Below, piece after piece: positions 16,701 to 25,189 of a DNA stretch of 64,000 bases (positions are counted from its first letter, which is position 1; every line of letters starts with the position of its first letter). The stretch is from Polaribacter haliotis (GTDB taxonomy: Bacteria; Bacteroidota; Bacteroidia; Flavobacteriales; Flavobacteriaceae), in NCBI RefSeq assembly GCF_014784055.1, contig NZ_CP061813.1, forward strand, positions 3,668,001 through 3,732,000. Direction: 5' to 3'. The notes beneath the pieces were generated by a model. That model was not told the origin of the DNA, searched no databases, and saw only the letters and a list, made by a program, of their open reading frames with translations. The position numbers and the translations under genes were made by a program.

Positions 16701-19610
16701 TTATATTTTTTCGGTTAATTTTATTTCTGTATCCATATTTACTTTTGGAGCAATAGAGTTCAAATAATCTGAACTTTTTGCTTGTTTATTTTCTACAAAA
16801 GGTCTTATTTGAAACAACCATAATTTATTGTCTTTAAATCCAAATTCAACATCGTATGCATGTGGTTCTTCTGTAGATTTAGCTCCAATTTTAGATCTAA
16901 TTTCTGTTGCCAATTCTCTAATGTCATTTACATTTCGAGGATTTAAAATAGGTTTACTAAAAGTGGTGTAATATTTTTTGGTACTTCCATTTATTGGCAA
17001 ACGAATATAATCTGCTTGTCTTGCTGGGCTTAATAAATAATCTGTTTCTGCAGTTATTAATCTTGTTTCTGCAGATTGCCCATCCACAGCTCCTCCAGCT
17101 CCTCTACTAAAAGCAACTGTTAAATCTTCTTCTGTACCCTGGTTAATTCCTTTGGTAATCATTACACCAGAATAATCTACATCTACACTTGGAATAATTA
17201 AAATTGAAGGATATACATTTTCTGGATTTAATAAATATTTTTGACGCCATTTAAAACTTCTTTCTGTGTAAGCAGAAGCCCAAACCTCCTTAATTCCTTG
17301 GATAATTTTTTGCTCTTCTAAAATATTAAAAAGCGTTAAATTTAAACCAGCTCCAGTAAATTCTTTTAAATCTTCCATATTTGTATCACTTCTAAGAAAT
17401 ACAGGAACATTACCAATTTTATCTCCAAAAACCGATGAAAAATTATCTTTTAAATCTTGGGTGAAATTACTATCTAAATTGATATTTAATATAGCAGAAT
17501 GCAACTCTTTTAAAGACCTTATTAAGAAATTTTCTACTTCTTCTTCTGAAGCATTATTTGTTTTTAATTTTTTGGCTTGTGCAAAAGTGGAATTTAAAAA
17601 CTCCCAATAAGACATATTCTTATTTGGCATTTCTTTGTTCATATGTGTTTTAAAAATCCCAAAAGGAATTATAATTCCTTCCACAACTTTATCGGGAAAA
17701 AGATTTTTTAATTCTCCTAAATTGGCTGCTTTTGGTCCACATAAAATTCCAGAATCAGTGGCTTTTACATCTCTCATATTTATGATTTTAGAAACATCTA
17801 ACTTTAATTTGTCAGTTGGAACTTCAATCATGTTTTTAGATCTTTCTTTCTTGTCAAACAATTTTTGTTCAATAGCTGTCATTTCATTTTCTAACTTTAG
17901 AATAACATTTCCTTTGCTTGAAACTGCATAAAAGACATTTTTGTTGCTATATTTTTCTAAAGAATTTAAATTTTCGCTTGATAAAGCAGCATTTGGTATT
18001 CCCAAATTTCTTGCTAATAATTGTACATGAGAAACTAAATTTCCTTCAGAAACTGTCATAATTCCTGCAACCGGTTTTAAATCCGATGGTGGTTTTTGAA
18101 AAATATAAATATTGTTTGTATTAACTTCAACATCATCAGGATTTCCTGCAACAACAATTAACTTACCAAAAGCATAACCAGGGTTTAAACCTCTAATTGC
18201 ATCTTGGTTTTCAATAGACATTACATCGTTATTTACTTCGGAAACTTTACTTGCAAAAGCGTTTAATTTACTTACAGTTTCTCCTAAGTTTAATGTAATG
18301 GAGTTTCTAATTCTATCGTCTATAAAACCATATGCCAAAGATTCGAAAGTTGCATATTCGTTAACATCTTCTTGGTAATTTGCTTTTACCAAAGAAGTAC
18401 TCCATTCTACAATTCTTCTAGCATTTGTTACTAAAGAATTTAACTGTTCTAGAGTCGTTTTTTCGTTTTCTAAAGTATTAGAAAAAATAGGTTTTACAAC
18501 ATCAAACTCCCAAGCTTCTACTAAACCTGTAGCATAAGATGCACAGATTAGCGTTTCTGTTTTTAAGATGGTTTCTTCTAAGGTTTCTGGTTTCCAATTT
18601 TGTGTTTCTATTAATAGAATTTTTTCTAATTGATTTGTTAAGTCTAAAAGATTTAAACGGTCTTTACTACTTTCAAATAAAGTAATATTAAATCTTAAAA
18701 AATCTAGGTTATTAGTTATTTTTTGAACAATATCTCTTGGAGTAAAATTAGATTTATCTTCATTTATAAATTCTTTAAGTGTTTTTAGTACGCCATTTTT
18801 ATCTTTAACTTTGGCGAGTTCGTTTGCGATTGTAACATAATTTAAAGGCGCATAAAATTCGTTCATCGTAAGTAAAAGCTTATCAAATGCTTTTTTTTCT
18901 TTTGCTGAAATTTTAGAAGCATTTTTCTTTATATAACTTTGTACTAAATAGATATCTGTTTTTTGTGGATTTCCATGAATTTTAATTCTAATATCCATAA
19001 AATCTGGAATTTCTTCCGCCAAAACTTTAGACTCACTTCGCATTAATTGTGCAATATTAGAATCTCCATTGTGTGGAATATCCTTTAAAGATTGCCTAAC
19101 CAAATAGTAATTCGAGTTTAAAAAAGTATCGTCTTTTAAAATCGTTTCATAGAAACCTTTACCCCAAGCTTCTTCATCTTCAGATTGTACTGCACCTCTA
19201 TAATATTGGCCTTTTTTTAATACCCAACCATCATCTACACTTGCTAAATACTGCCCAATTTGATATTGTTTTAATCTACTGTAGTTATTTTTTTCATCTA
19301 AAAAGTCATCCTTTTTAACACTCGCTAAGATTTCAGCAAAAAATAAATGATTGCTTTTTCTTAAGTCTAGAGCAGATTCTTTAAAGCTTGCATGTTGTAT
19401 ACCTCCACCAATAGAATCTGGACAAGGATCTTTCGAATCTCTAATGCTACCATCTTTACAAAACCACTTAATTCTGTAATAAGGCCCTCTGATGTCTTTT
19501 TTATATGCTTCTACTATTTTTTTAATATCGCTATGCGATTTTTTCTGAGCAAATGTTGTAGATGTAAAAATTAAAATACAAATGCTGTAAATGAGCGTAA
19601 TGTTCTTCAT
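16701..19610 (-). CDS. Exported dikinase-like protein (PEP-utiliser His domain plus PPDK-type ATP-binding domain)
   Basis: A 969-residue protein with a signal peptide (1-21, TFA-QK). Residues 22-about 470 match nothing I know and include W49-C51 and C63. Residues about 475-575 form a swivelling phosphohistidine domain with the motif GNLVSHVQLLARNLGIPN, the probable phospho-acceptor being H528. Residues about 620-940 form a PPDK/PEP-synthase N-terminal ATP-grasp domain: GPKAANLGEL (625-634), FLRSDTNMEDL with R740, SRGAGGAVDGQSAET, and the end LWLFQIRPF. The order His domain then ATP domain is that of glucan water dikinase, the reverse of PEP synthase, and there is no PEP/pyruvate barrel. Starting 21 bp earlier at 19631 is possible but weakens the signal. 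Export of such an enzyme is unexpected. Confidence 0.82.
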   Translation of the reverse strand: MKNITLIYSICILIFTSTTFAQKKSHSDIKKIVEAYKKDIRGPYYRIKWFCKDGSIRDSKDPCPDSIGGGIQHASFKESALDLRKSNHLFFAEILASVKKDDFLDEKNNYSRLKQYQIGQYLASVDDGWVLKKGQYYRGAVQSEDEEAWGKGFYETILKDDTFLNSNYYLVRQSLKDIPHNGDSNIAQLMRSESKVLAEEIPDFMDIRIKIHGNPQKTDIYLVQSYIKKNASKISAKEKKAFDKLLLTMNEFYAPLNYVTIANELAKVKDKNGVLKTLKEFINEDKSNFTPRDIVQKITNNLDFLRFNITLFESSKDRLNLLDLTNQLEKILLIETQNWKPETLEETILKTETLICASYATGLVEAWEFDVVKPIFSNTLENEKTTLEQLNSLVTNARRIVEWSTSLVKANYQEDVNEYATFESLAYGFIDDRIRNSITLNLGETVSKLNAFASKVSEVNNDVMSIENQDAIRGLNPGYAFGKLIVVAGNPDDVEVNTNNIYIFQKPPSDLKPVAGIMTVSEGNLVSHVQLLARNLGIPNAALSSENLNSLEKYSNKNVFYAVSSKGNVILKLENEMTAIEQKLFDKKERSKNMIEVPTDKLKLDVSKIINMRDVKATDSGILCGPKAANLGELKNLFPDKVVEGIIIPFGIFKTHMNKEMPNKNMSYWEFLNSTFAQAKKLKTNNASEEEVENFLIRSLKELHSAILNINLDSNFTQDLKDNFSSVFGDKIGNVPVFLRSDTNMEDLKEFTGAGLNLTLFNILEEQKIIQGIKEVWASAYTERSFKWRQKYLLNPENVYPSILIIPSVDVDYSGVMITKGINQGTEEDLTVAFSRGAGGAVDGQSAETRLITAETDYLLSPARQADYIRLPINGSTKKYYTTFSKPILNPRNVNDIRELATEIRSKIGAKSTEEPHAYDVEFGFKDNKLWLFQIRPFVENKQAKSSDYLNSIAPKVNMDTEIKLTEKI

Positions 19611-19755
19611 AATTTTATTTTGGCTATACAAATCTATTCTTTTAAATTGATATGTAAGAGTTATTTATTCAATTGAATTAACAAAAGAATTGTATGAGTT
19701 AAAGTTTTTTTGGTTTAATTTATTTTTGATGAAAAGCGAGGTAAAAAGAACTTTC

Positions 19756-20760
19756 TTACGAAGAAATTGAATTAATTTTAGAGGAAAATACATTATTGTT
19801 TTGCTCAATAAAAATTTCAGTACAACTTGTAGGATGTATAAATTTATATTCTTTTTTATGGTTGAAAAGAATATTATCTATCATAAAAATACCTTCAAAA
19901 TCTTTAATTCCTTTAGAGGTATATCTTGCAACTTTGTATTTATGATTGGTAATTTTTTCTTCTATATTAAACCAAGCACCACTTCCAATACCACCTAACC
20001 AAGTTCCATTTTCTAAATTAAAAACCGCTAAATTTGGCTCTTCTGTACCTCTTAAATCTGGTTCAATATCAAACTTGTTTAAAAAAGATTCTTTGTATTC
20101 TTTTACAATAGATCTATTTTTATATTCGTTAATGTGTTGATTTTTAGCTTGGTATATTAAGTTATTTGTATTTCCTTTTATTACGTTCCCAATAGGACTT
20201 GGCGTTAATAAATTAGATTCTTTTAGCTTTTTTGTAATTTTTTTATTTGTTGAGGAAGCAATAATGGCATCTGTTACAAAACGTGCACAATTGGTTCCAT
20301 TTTTTAGAAAAGCACCATAAGGAATTTCTTTACTTTCGATTAATTTATTGATGAAGTTTTTAGCCTTACTAAAATTAATTTCAGAATTTAAACTAGCAAC
20401 CAATCTTCCATCTCCATGTGTTTTTTCGGGATGTTTTTCTAACCAAAGTAAAATATCTTTAAAATTAGATAATTTAGAATTTTTAAAATTGGCTTCTATA
20501 GAAACTACCAATTCTGGGTCTTTTTCCTTAGAACGAACACGCCCATTTCCGTAAGAAGTTATATACCTGCCAAAATCGAAATAATTAATCTCAGAATTTC
20601 CTTTTTCTATCAATAATAATGCAGCATGTCCTGCTTGTACAGCATGTTTTCCACCAATTCCTATTTTTGGCCAAAAACCACTCAACCTTTCCCAATATGC
20701 AGGTCTTACGACTGTATCTGGATACGATAAAATAATTATTATTCCGTCCGAATTCTGCAT
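19756..20760 (-). CDS. Probable permuted NlpC/P60-fold protein (DUF6695-like)
   Basis: A 334-residue protein with no signal peptide. It carries two spaced motifs that look like a circularly permuted papain-type site: H45 in AGHAALLLI, then C158 in GTNCARFVTDAI. This His-first, Cys-second order is known for the YiiX/LRAT branch of NlpC/P60 folds. The C-terminal part (about 250-334) looks like a beta-rich module with two WLGGIG/WFNIEEK strands. I recall a family DUF6695 in flavobacteria with this start, but could not check. It is the last gene of the murQ operon, 5 bp after the small membrane protein, so a role in peptidoglycan turnover is inferred. Confidence 0.65.
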   Translation of the reverse strand: MQNSDGIIIILSYPDTVVRPAYWERLSGFWPKIGIGGKHAVQAGHAALLLIEKGNSEINYFDFGRYITSYGNGRVRSKEKDPELVVSIEANFKNSKLSNFKDILLWLEKHPEKTHGDGRLVASLNSEINFSKAKNFINKLIESKEIPYGAFLKNGTNCARFVTDAIIASSTNKKITKKLKESNLLTPSPIGNVIKGNTNNLIYQAKNQHINEYKNRSIVKEYKESFLNKFDIEPDLRGTEEPNLAVFNLENGTWLGGIGSGAWFNIEEKITNHKYKVARYTSKGIKDFEGIFMIDNILFNHKKEYKFIHPTSCTEIFIEQNNNVFSSKINSISS

Positions 20761-20765
20761 TCTTT

Positions 20766-21008
20766 TTAATTATTAAAAAGGGCTTGTAGTAAAATTTTAA
20801 AAGTTTTAAAAGCGAAGTAGATTGTAAAAATCATTAAAATTCCTGCAAGGAATAAAATGAGATAAGAAAGGTATTCGTTTGGCGTATTTTCGAACTTCTT
20901 TAAAGCCTTAAATCCCATTGTTAATGAAATAGGAGAAGCTATAAAAAGAAAAACAAGAATGGCTAAATACTTTAAACCCTTACCCAATAAATTTACATTT
21001 GTACTCAT
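20766..21008 (-). CDS. Small two-helix membrane protein (DUF6095-like)
   Basis: An 80-residue protein with two membrane helices: GLKYLAILVFLFIASPISLTMGF (about 11-33) and YLSYLILFLAGILMIFTIYFAF (about 45-66), and a short C-terminal tail. Its ATG overlaps the murQ stop in an ATGA arrangement, so translation is coupled. I recall a DUF6095 family of this size beside murQ in flavobacteria; the function is unknown. It may help murein recycling or anchor a partner at the membrane. Confidence 0.75.
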   Translation of the reverse strand: MSTNVNLLGKGLKYLAILVFLFIASPISLTMGFKALKKFENTPNEYLSYLILFLAGILMIFTIYFAFKTFKILLQALFNN

Positions 21009-21817
21009 TTCTTAAAATTTATAATAGAGTTTCTTACGTTTCCGAACTTTTTTAAAAGCTTAGAAGCAGTAGTTTGGTCGACTTTTAGCTCTTTAACTAA
21101 CATTTTCTCTGCTCTTTGTACTAACTTGTTGTTAGACAATTGCATATCTACCATTTTATTACCTTTTACTTTTCCAAGCTGAATCATAGTAGCTGTAGAA
21201 AGCATGTTTAAAACCAATTTTTGTGCTGTGCCAGCTTTCATTCGAGAGCTTCCTGTAACAAATTCAGAACCAACAATTACTTCTATTGGAAAATTAGAAA
21301 CTTCTGATAAAGGACTATTTTTATTACAGGTAATACATCCTGTAATAATGTTGTTTTCGTTACATTTTTTTAAGGCAGCAATTACATAAGGTGTAGTTCC
21401 TGATGCTGCAATACCAACTACAACGTCTTTATCTGAAACTTTATGTTCTTGTAAATCTAACCAACCTTGGTTTTTGGAATCTTCTGCATTTTCAACAGCT
21501 TTTCTAATCGCAATATCTCCACCAGCAATTAAACCAACAACTAATTCATGTGGAACACCAAAAGTTGGTGGACATTCAGATGCATCTAAAATACCAAGTC
21601 TCCCAGAAGTTCCTGCTCCAGTATAAAAAAGTCTTCCACCATTTTTTAGTTTTTTAACAATTTGCGTTGTTAATTCTTCTATTTGTGATAGTGCTTTTTC
21701 AACAGCCAAAGGAACTGTTTTGTCTTCGTTATTTATATTAACCAATAATTCTTTTACAGTCATTTTTTCTAAATGATTGTATTTGGAATCTTGTTCTGTA
21801 GTTTTTATGAATGTCAT
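21005..21817 (-). CDS. murQ: N-acetylmuramic acid 6-phosphate etherase
   Basis: A 270-residue SIS-domain enzyme that splits the lactyl ether of MurNAc-6-phosphate to GlcNAc-6-phosphate and D-lactate in cell-wall recycling. The signature GAGTSGRLGILDASECPPTF lies at 67-86, with the conserved catalytic-type glutamate E81. Further SIS elements are VVGIAASGTTPYV and VTGSSRMKAGTAQK. It ends with the three-helix bundle typical of MurQ. It leads a three-gene operon. A TATTTTTG box lies four bases before the start codon, so the message may have almost no leader. Confidence 0.95.
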   Translation of the reverse strand: MTFIKTTEQDSKYNHLEKMTVKELLVNINNEDKTVPLAVEKALSQIEELTTQIVKKLKNGGRLFYTGAGTSGRLGILDASECPPTFGVPHELVVGLIAGGDIAIRKAVENAEDSKNQGWLDLQEHKVSDKDVVVGIAASGTTPYVIAALKKCNENNIITGCITCNKNSPLSEVSNFPIEVIVGSEFVTGSSRMKAGTAQKLVLNMLSTATMIQLGKVKGNKMVDMQLSNNKLVQRAEKMLVKELKVDQTTASKLLKKFGNVRNSIINFKK

Positions 21818-21821
21818 GCAT

Positions 21822-21853
21822 CAAAAATACTGTTTTCTAGTTGTTTTTTTCAA
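21822..21853 (-). promoter_or_regulatory. Candidate murQ promoter
   Basis: On the minus strand TTG, 21 bp, TATTTTTG matches the Bacteroidota -33/-7 pattern. The -7 box ends four bases before the murQ ATG. The -33 element lies inside the end of the DUF4249 gene. Confidence 0.6.
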
Positions 21854-22670
21854 CTAAGTCTAAAGAAAAAGTATCTGATTCTCCAATATGAAAATATCCT
21901 AAAGGAAAATTTTCTTCATTGGTGATATTTATCATATTTCCTAATAGAGAAGTAGGCACAGATTGGAATGGTCCACCACCATTTTGTCCACTTTGATCTA
22001 TTAAAACTCGAAAATAAGTATAATATTCTTTCGAAATACCAGTCATTTTTATGGTCATATTTGTTGGTAGTTCTATTTCATCTTCCTGAAAAAAGTAAGA
22101 GAAATTATAATCAGAGCCATTAAAGTAACGATCTTCCAATGCTAAATAAATTATTTTTGTAAAATCAAAAAGATAGTGGTTTTCCACAGTCCCATCATCT
22201 GTAAAATTTATTTTTAGTTCAGTTTCTTTTCCAGAAAATAATGTTTTATCTCCTTGCACAACACTTGTTAAAGGTGTCGATTTTACTTTTGCAGCTTTTC
22301 CTTTATAGGTTTGGTTATCATGAATAACTGTTAATTCATACACAATATTATCTTCAGGAATAAAATTTGAAGTTGGTTCGTAGTTTCCATCTAAATTTCC
22401 ATCAGCAAAACTAATAACAGTATTATCGCTTAAATTTGTTAGAAATACTGTGGCATTTGTAACAACAGGAATTGTTTCATCGAAATAATCTGCGGATAAT
22501 TTTAATTTAACAACTGTATTTGCGATTACAGGATTTTCATCAAAAAACACCTCGAAAGAAGCATCTACAATTAATTTTGGCGGAATTGTTGGAACTTCTA
22601 TATCTACTACTTTTTCGCAACTAGCAAAAAGGAGAATTAAAGAAGCGAAAATTATATTTATATTTTTCAT
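21837..22670 (-). CDS. DUF4249-family lipoprotein
   Basis: A 277-residue exported lipoprotein: the signal ends in the lipobox LLFASC with C18 or C19 as lipidation site. The body is beta-rich, with an early segment of the DUF4249 type (PTIPPKLIVDASFEVFFDENPVIANTVVKLKLSADYFDE) and later EDNIVYELTVIHDNQTYKGKA. It lies 32 bp after the TonB-dependent receptor gene. Such pairs are common in Bacteroidota and likely form an outer-membrane uptake or sensing complex; the ligand is unknown. Confidence 0.82.
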   Translation of the reverse strand: MKNINIIFASLILLFASCEKVVDIEVPTIPPKLIVDASFEVFFDENPVIANTVVKLKLSADYFDETIPVVTNATVFLTNLSDNTVISFADGNLDGNYEPTSNFIPEDNIVYELTVIHDNQTYKGKAAKVKSTPLTSVVQGDKTLFSGKETELKINFTDDGTVENHYLFDFTKIIYLALEDRYFNGSDYNFSYFFQEDEIELPTNMTIKMTGISKEYYTYFRVLIDQSGQNGGGPFQSVPTSLLGNMINITNEENFPLGYFHIGESDTFSLDLVEKNN

Positions 22671-22702
22671 GTGAGTTCAAATACTTAATACCTCTGTGAG
22701 GT

Positions 22703-25081
22703 TTAAAAATTAAAATTATAGGTTACAGAAGGTACAATGCCAAAAATGGATGTTTGCACAGCTTCATTTTTAAAGGTATCTTCATTTTGTCTAAATGCTA
22801 AAGAAGCTGCATTTTGTCTTCCATATAAATTGTAGATTCCAAAAACCCATTCTCCTTGCCATTTTCTGTTTTTATTCTTTTCTGGAGTTAATGTGGCAGA
22901 AATATCTAACCTGTGATATGCAGGAAGTCTGTCTGCATTTCTACGATTATCATCATAAATTGGTACATTTAAACCTTGCACTTCATATTGGCCAACAGGA
23001 TAATTAGTTGGTTGCCCAGTTTGGAAAACGAAATTACTATTAAACGTCCATTTTTTGTTCAATTCGTAACTTGCATTTATAGAAAAATCGTGAGTTTTAT
23101 CGTAAGGAGTGCTGTACCAATTTCCTTGGTTAATTCCTGGTTCATTTGCATTTCTTCCAGGAGTCAATTGTTCAGACCTAGATAATGTATACGCAAACCA
23201 TCCTTTAAATTTTCCTTCGTTTTTTTTAAATAAAACTTCCAATCCATATGCTCTTGCTTTTCCATTTAAAATAACGGTTTCTATTTCGTTATTTGCAATT
23301 AAATTGGCGCCATTTATATAGTCTATTCGGTTTTTAATGTCTTTGTAAAACGCTTCAGTTTCTAAAGAATATTCGCCATCTTTTATCGATTTAAAATACC
23401 CAACTGCAAATTGATCTAACAACTGAGGTTGTACGTATTTTCCACTTGGCGTCCAAACATCTAATGGAGTAGGTGAAGCAGTGTTAGAAAGCAAATGTAA
23501 ATATTGTGCCATTCTATTGTAACTCGCTTTTATAGAAGTATTATCATCTAAAATATATGACATAGAAAAACGAGGTTCGAAATTGCTAAAACTAGAAATT
23601 ACATCGCTTCTTTTAAAATTTTCTGTTCCAGTTGGAGTTGCAGATTCGTATTTCTTAAATTCATCGTTATAAACAACAGCCTGGTTATTTTGATAGGTAT
23701 TCAATTCGTCTTGTCCTAATCTTATAAAGTTACTAAAACGAACTCCATATTGGAAAGTAAGGTTGTCGCTAATTTTATGTTCTGCTTCTAAATATGCTGC
23801 AAATTCATTCGCATATTTATCAATTAATTTTTCTGCAACAATCCCAGAATCTTCTCTATTTGGAATAATTTCTCCTGGATTAAATTTTATGTAAATGTTG
23901 TTAATACCATAACTCAGTTTTAATTTATCGTTTAAATAATGTTTAAAATCGTATTTAAGATTAAAGTTTGTAATGCCAGAATCCCATTCGAAACCAACAA
24001 AATCTAAGATTAATCCGTAGAAATAATCTGAATAAATTAAAGAAAGGTTGGAGAATACTTTGTCGGAAAAAAGATGATTCCAACGTAAGTTTACAACTGT
24101 ATTTCCATAAGAATTTACAAAACTATCGTTAATTCCAAAAACATCTTTTCCGAAATAAGTAGATAGAAAAACATTGTTTTTTTCGTTAAATCGATAATTA
24201 ATTTTACTATTTAAATCGTAGAAATAGGCTTTGTTATCATTATCGAAAAGGGGTAAAAATAGATGTGCGTATGAAGCTCTACCACCCACTAAAAAAGAAC
24301 TTTTTTCTTTTTCTAAAGGCCCTTCAATTAATAATCTGCTAGAAACTAAGCCAATTCCTCCAGTAACATTAAAGTTTTTACTATTTCCTTCTTTTTGATA
24401 AATATCTAAAACTGATGATAATCGACCTCCATATTTTGCTGGAATTCCTCCTTTATAAAGTTGCACATCTTTAATTACATCTGGGTTAAAAACTGAGAAG
24501 AAACCGAATAAGTGAGAAGAATTAAAAACTATTGCTTCATCCAATAAAATTAAATTTTGGTCTGCAGCACCACCTCTAACATTAAATCCAGAAGCGCCTT
24601 CTCCAGCACTTGTAACTCCAGGTAAAAGAATTAAAGACTTTATAATATCTGCTTCTCCTAGCACAACAGGAATCTGTTTTATGGTTGCTGCATTAAGCTT
24701 ATTTACACTCATTTGTGGTGTTCGAATGTTTATTTTTTCGATATTACTTTCAATTATAATTTCGTCTAAACTTTCAGTTTCTTCAATAAGCTTAAAATTT
24801 TTTGTTGTTTTTATGGATAAACCAATGGTTTCTTGAATAGTAGTATATCCTAAATAACTTACTTGTATTCTGTAAGAACCTTCAGGAATTGTTATCGAGT
24901 AGAAACCATATTCATTAGTAGTTGTTCCAGTGTTTATGTCTGGAAAATACACAGAAACCCCAATTAAAGTTTCGTTATTGGAATTATCGTAAACGGTTCC
25001 ACTTATAGTTACTTTTTCTTGACTAATTAAGCTAAAACTCATCAGAAAAAATATCAAGAACATTTTTTTTATGTGCAACAT
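22703..25081 (-). CDS. TonB-dependent receptor with carboxypeptidase-like regulatory domain
   Basis: A 792-residue outer-membrane receptor. After the signal peptide (ending LISQ) comes a CarbopepD_reg-type domain (KVTISGTVYDNSNNETLIGVSVYF..GYTTIQ, about 22-105), then a plug domain (LNAATIKQIPVVLGEADIIKSL..GFNVRGGAADQNLILLDEA, about 130-230) and a beta-barrel ending in the aromatic GIVPSVTYNFNF. This is the smaller receptor class that pairs with a DUF4249 lipoprotein, which is the next gene. It is not a SusC protein and no SusD is present. The ligand cannot be told from sequence. Confidence 0.92.
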   Translation of the reverse strand: MLHIKKMFLIFFLMSFSLISQEKVTISGTVYDNSNNETLIGVSVYFPDINTGTTTNEYGFYSITIPEGSYRIQVSYLGYTTIQETIGLSIKTTKNFKLIEETESLDEIIIESNIEKINIRTPQMSVNKLNAATIKQIPVVLGEADIIKSLILLPGVTSAGEGASGFNVRGGAADQNLILLDEAIVFNSSHLFGFFSVFNPDVIKDVQLYKGGIPAKYGGRLSSVLDIYQKEGNSKNFNVTGGIGLVSSRLLIEGPLEKEKSSFLVGGRASYAHLFLPLFDNDNKAYFYDLNSKINYRFNEKNNVFLSTYFGKDVFGINDSFVNSYGNTVVNLRWNHLFSDKVFSNLSLIYSDYFYGLILDFVGFEWDSGITNFNLKYDFKHYLNDKLKLSYGINNIYIKFNPGEIIPNREDSGIVAEKLIDKYANEFAAYLEAEHKISDNLTFQYGVRFSNFIRLGQDELNTYQNNQAVVYNDEFKKYESATPTGTENFKRSDVISSFSNFEPRFSMSYILDDNTSIKASYNRMAQYLHLLSNTASPTPLDVWTPSGKYVQPQLLDQFAVGYFKSIKDGEYSLETEAFYKDIKNRIDYINGANLIANNEIETVILNGKARAYGLEVLFKKNEGKFKGWFAYTLSRSEQLTPGRNANEPGINQGNWYSTPYDKTHDFSINASYELNKKWTFNSNFVFQTGQPTNYPVGQYEVQGLNVPIYDDNRRNADRLPAYHRLDISATLTPEKNKNRKWQGEWVFGIYNLYGRQNAASLAFRQNEDTFKNEAVQTSIFGIVPSVTYNFNF

Positions 25082-25103
25082 TTTTGATTTTATTTATTTA
25101 CAT

Positions 25104-25111
25104 CAAAAGTA
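25104..25111 (-). promoter_or_regulatory. -7 promoter box TACTTTTG
   Basis: A perfect TAnnTTTG box 23 bp upstream of the TonB receptor start on the minus strand. A TTTTGG lies 14 bp further up, which is shorter than the usual spacing. Confidence 0.45.
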
Positions 25112-25189
25112 TTAAATTGATAAACCAAAACACATAAGATACCTTAAGAAAAAAGTTGTTTAGTAATAATTAAATGTTAAAAAAGATAC

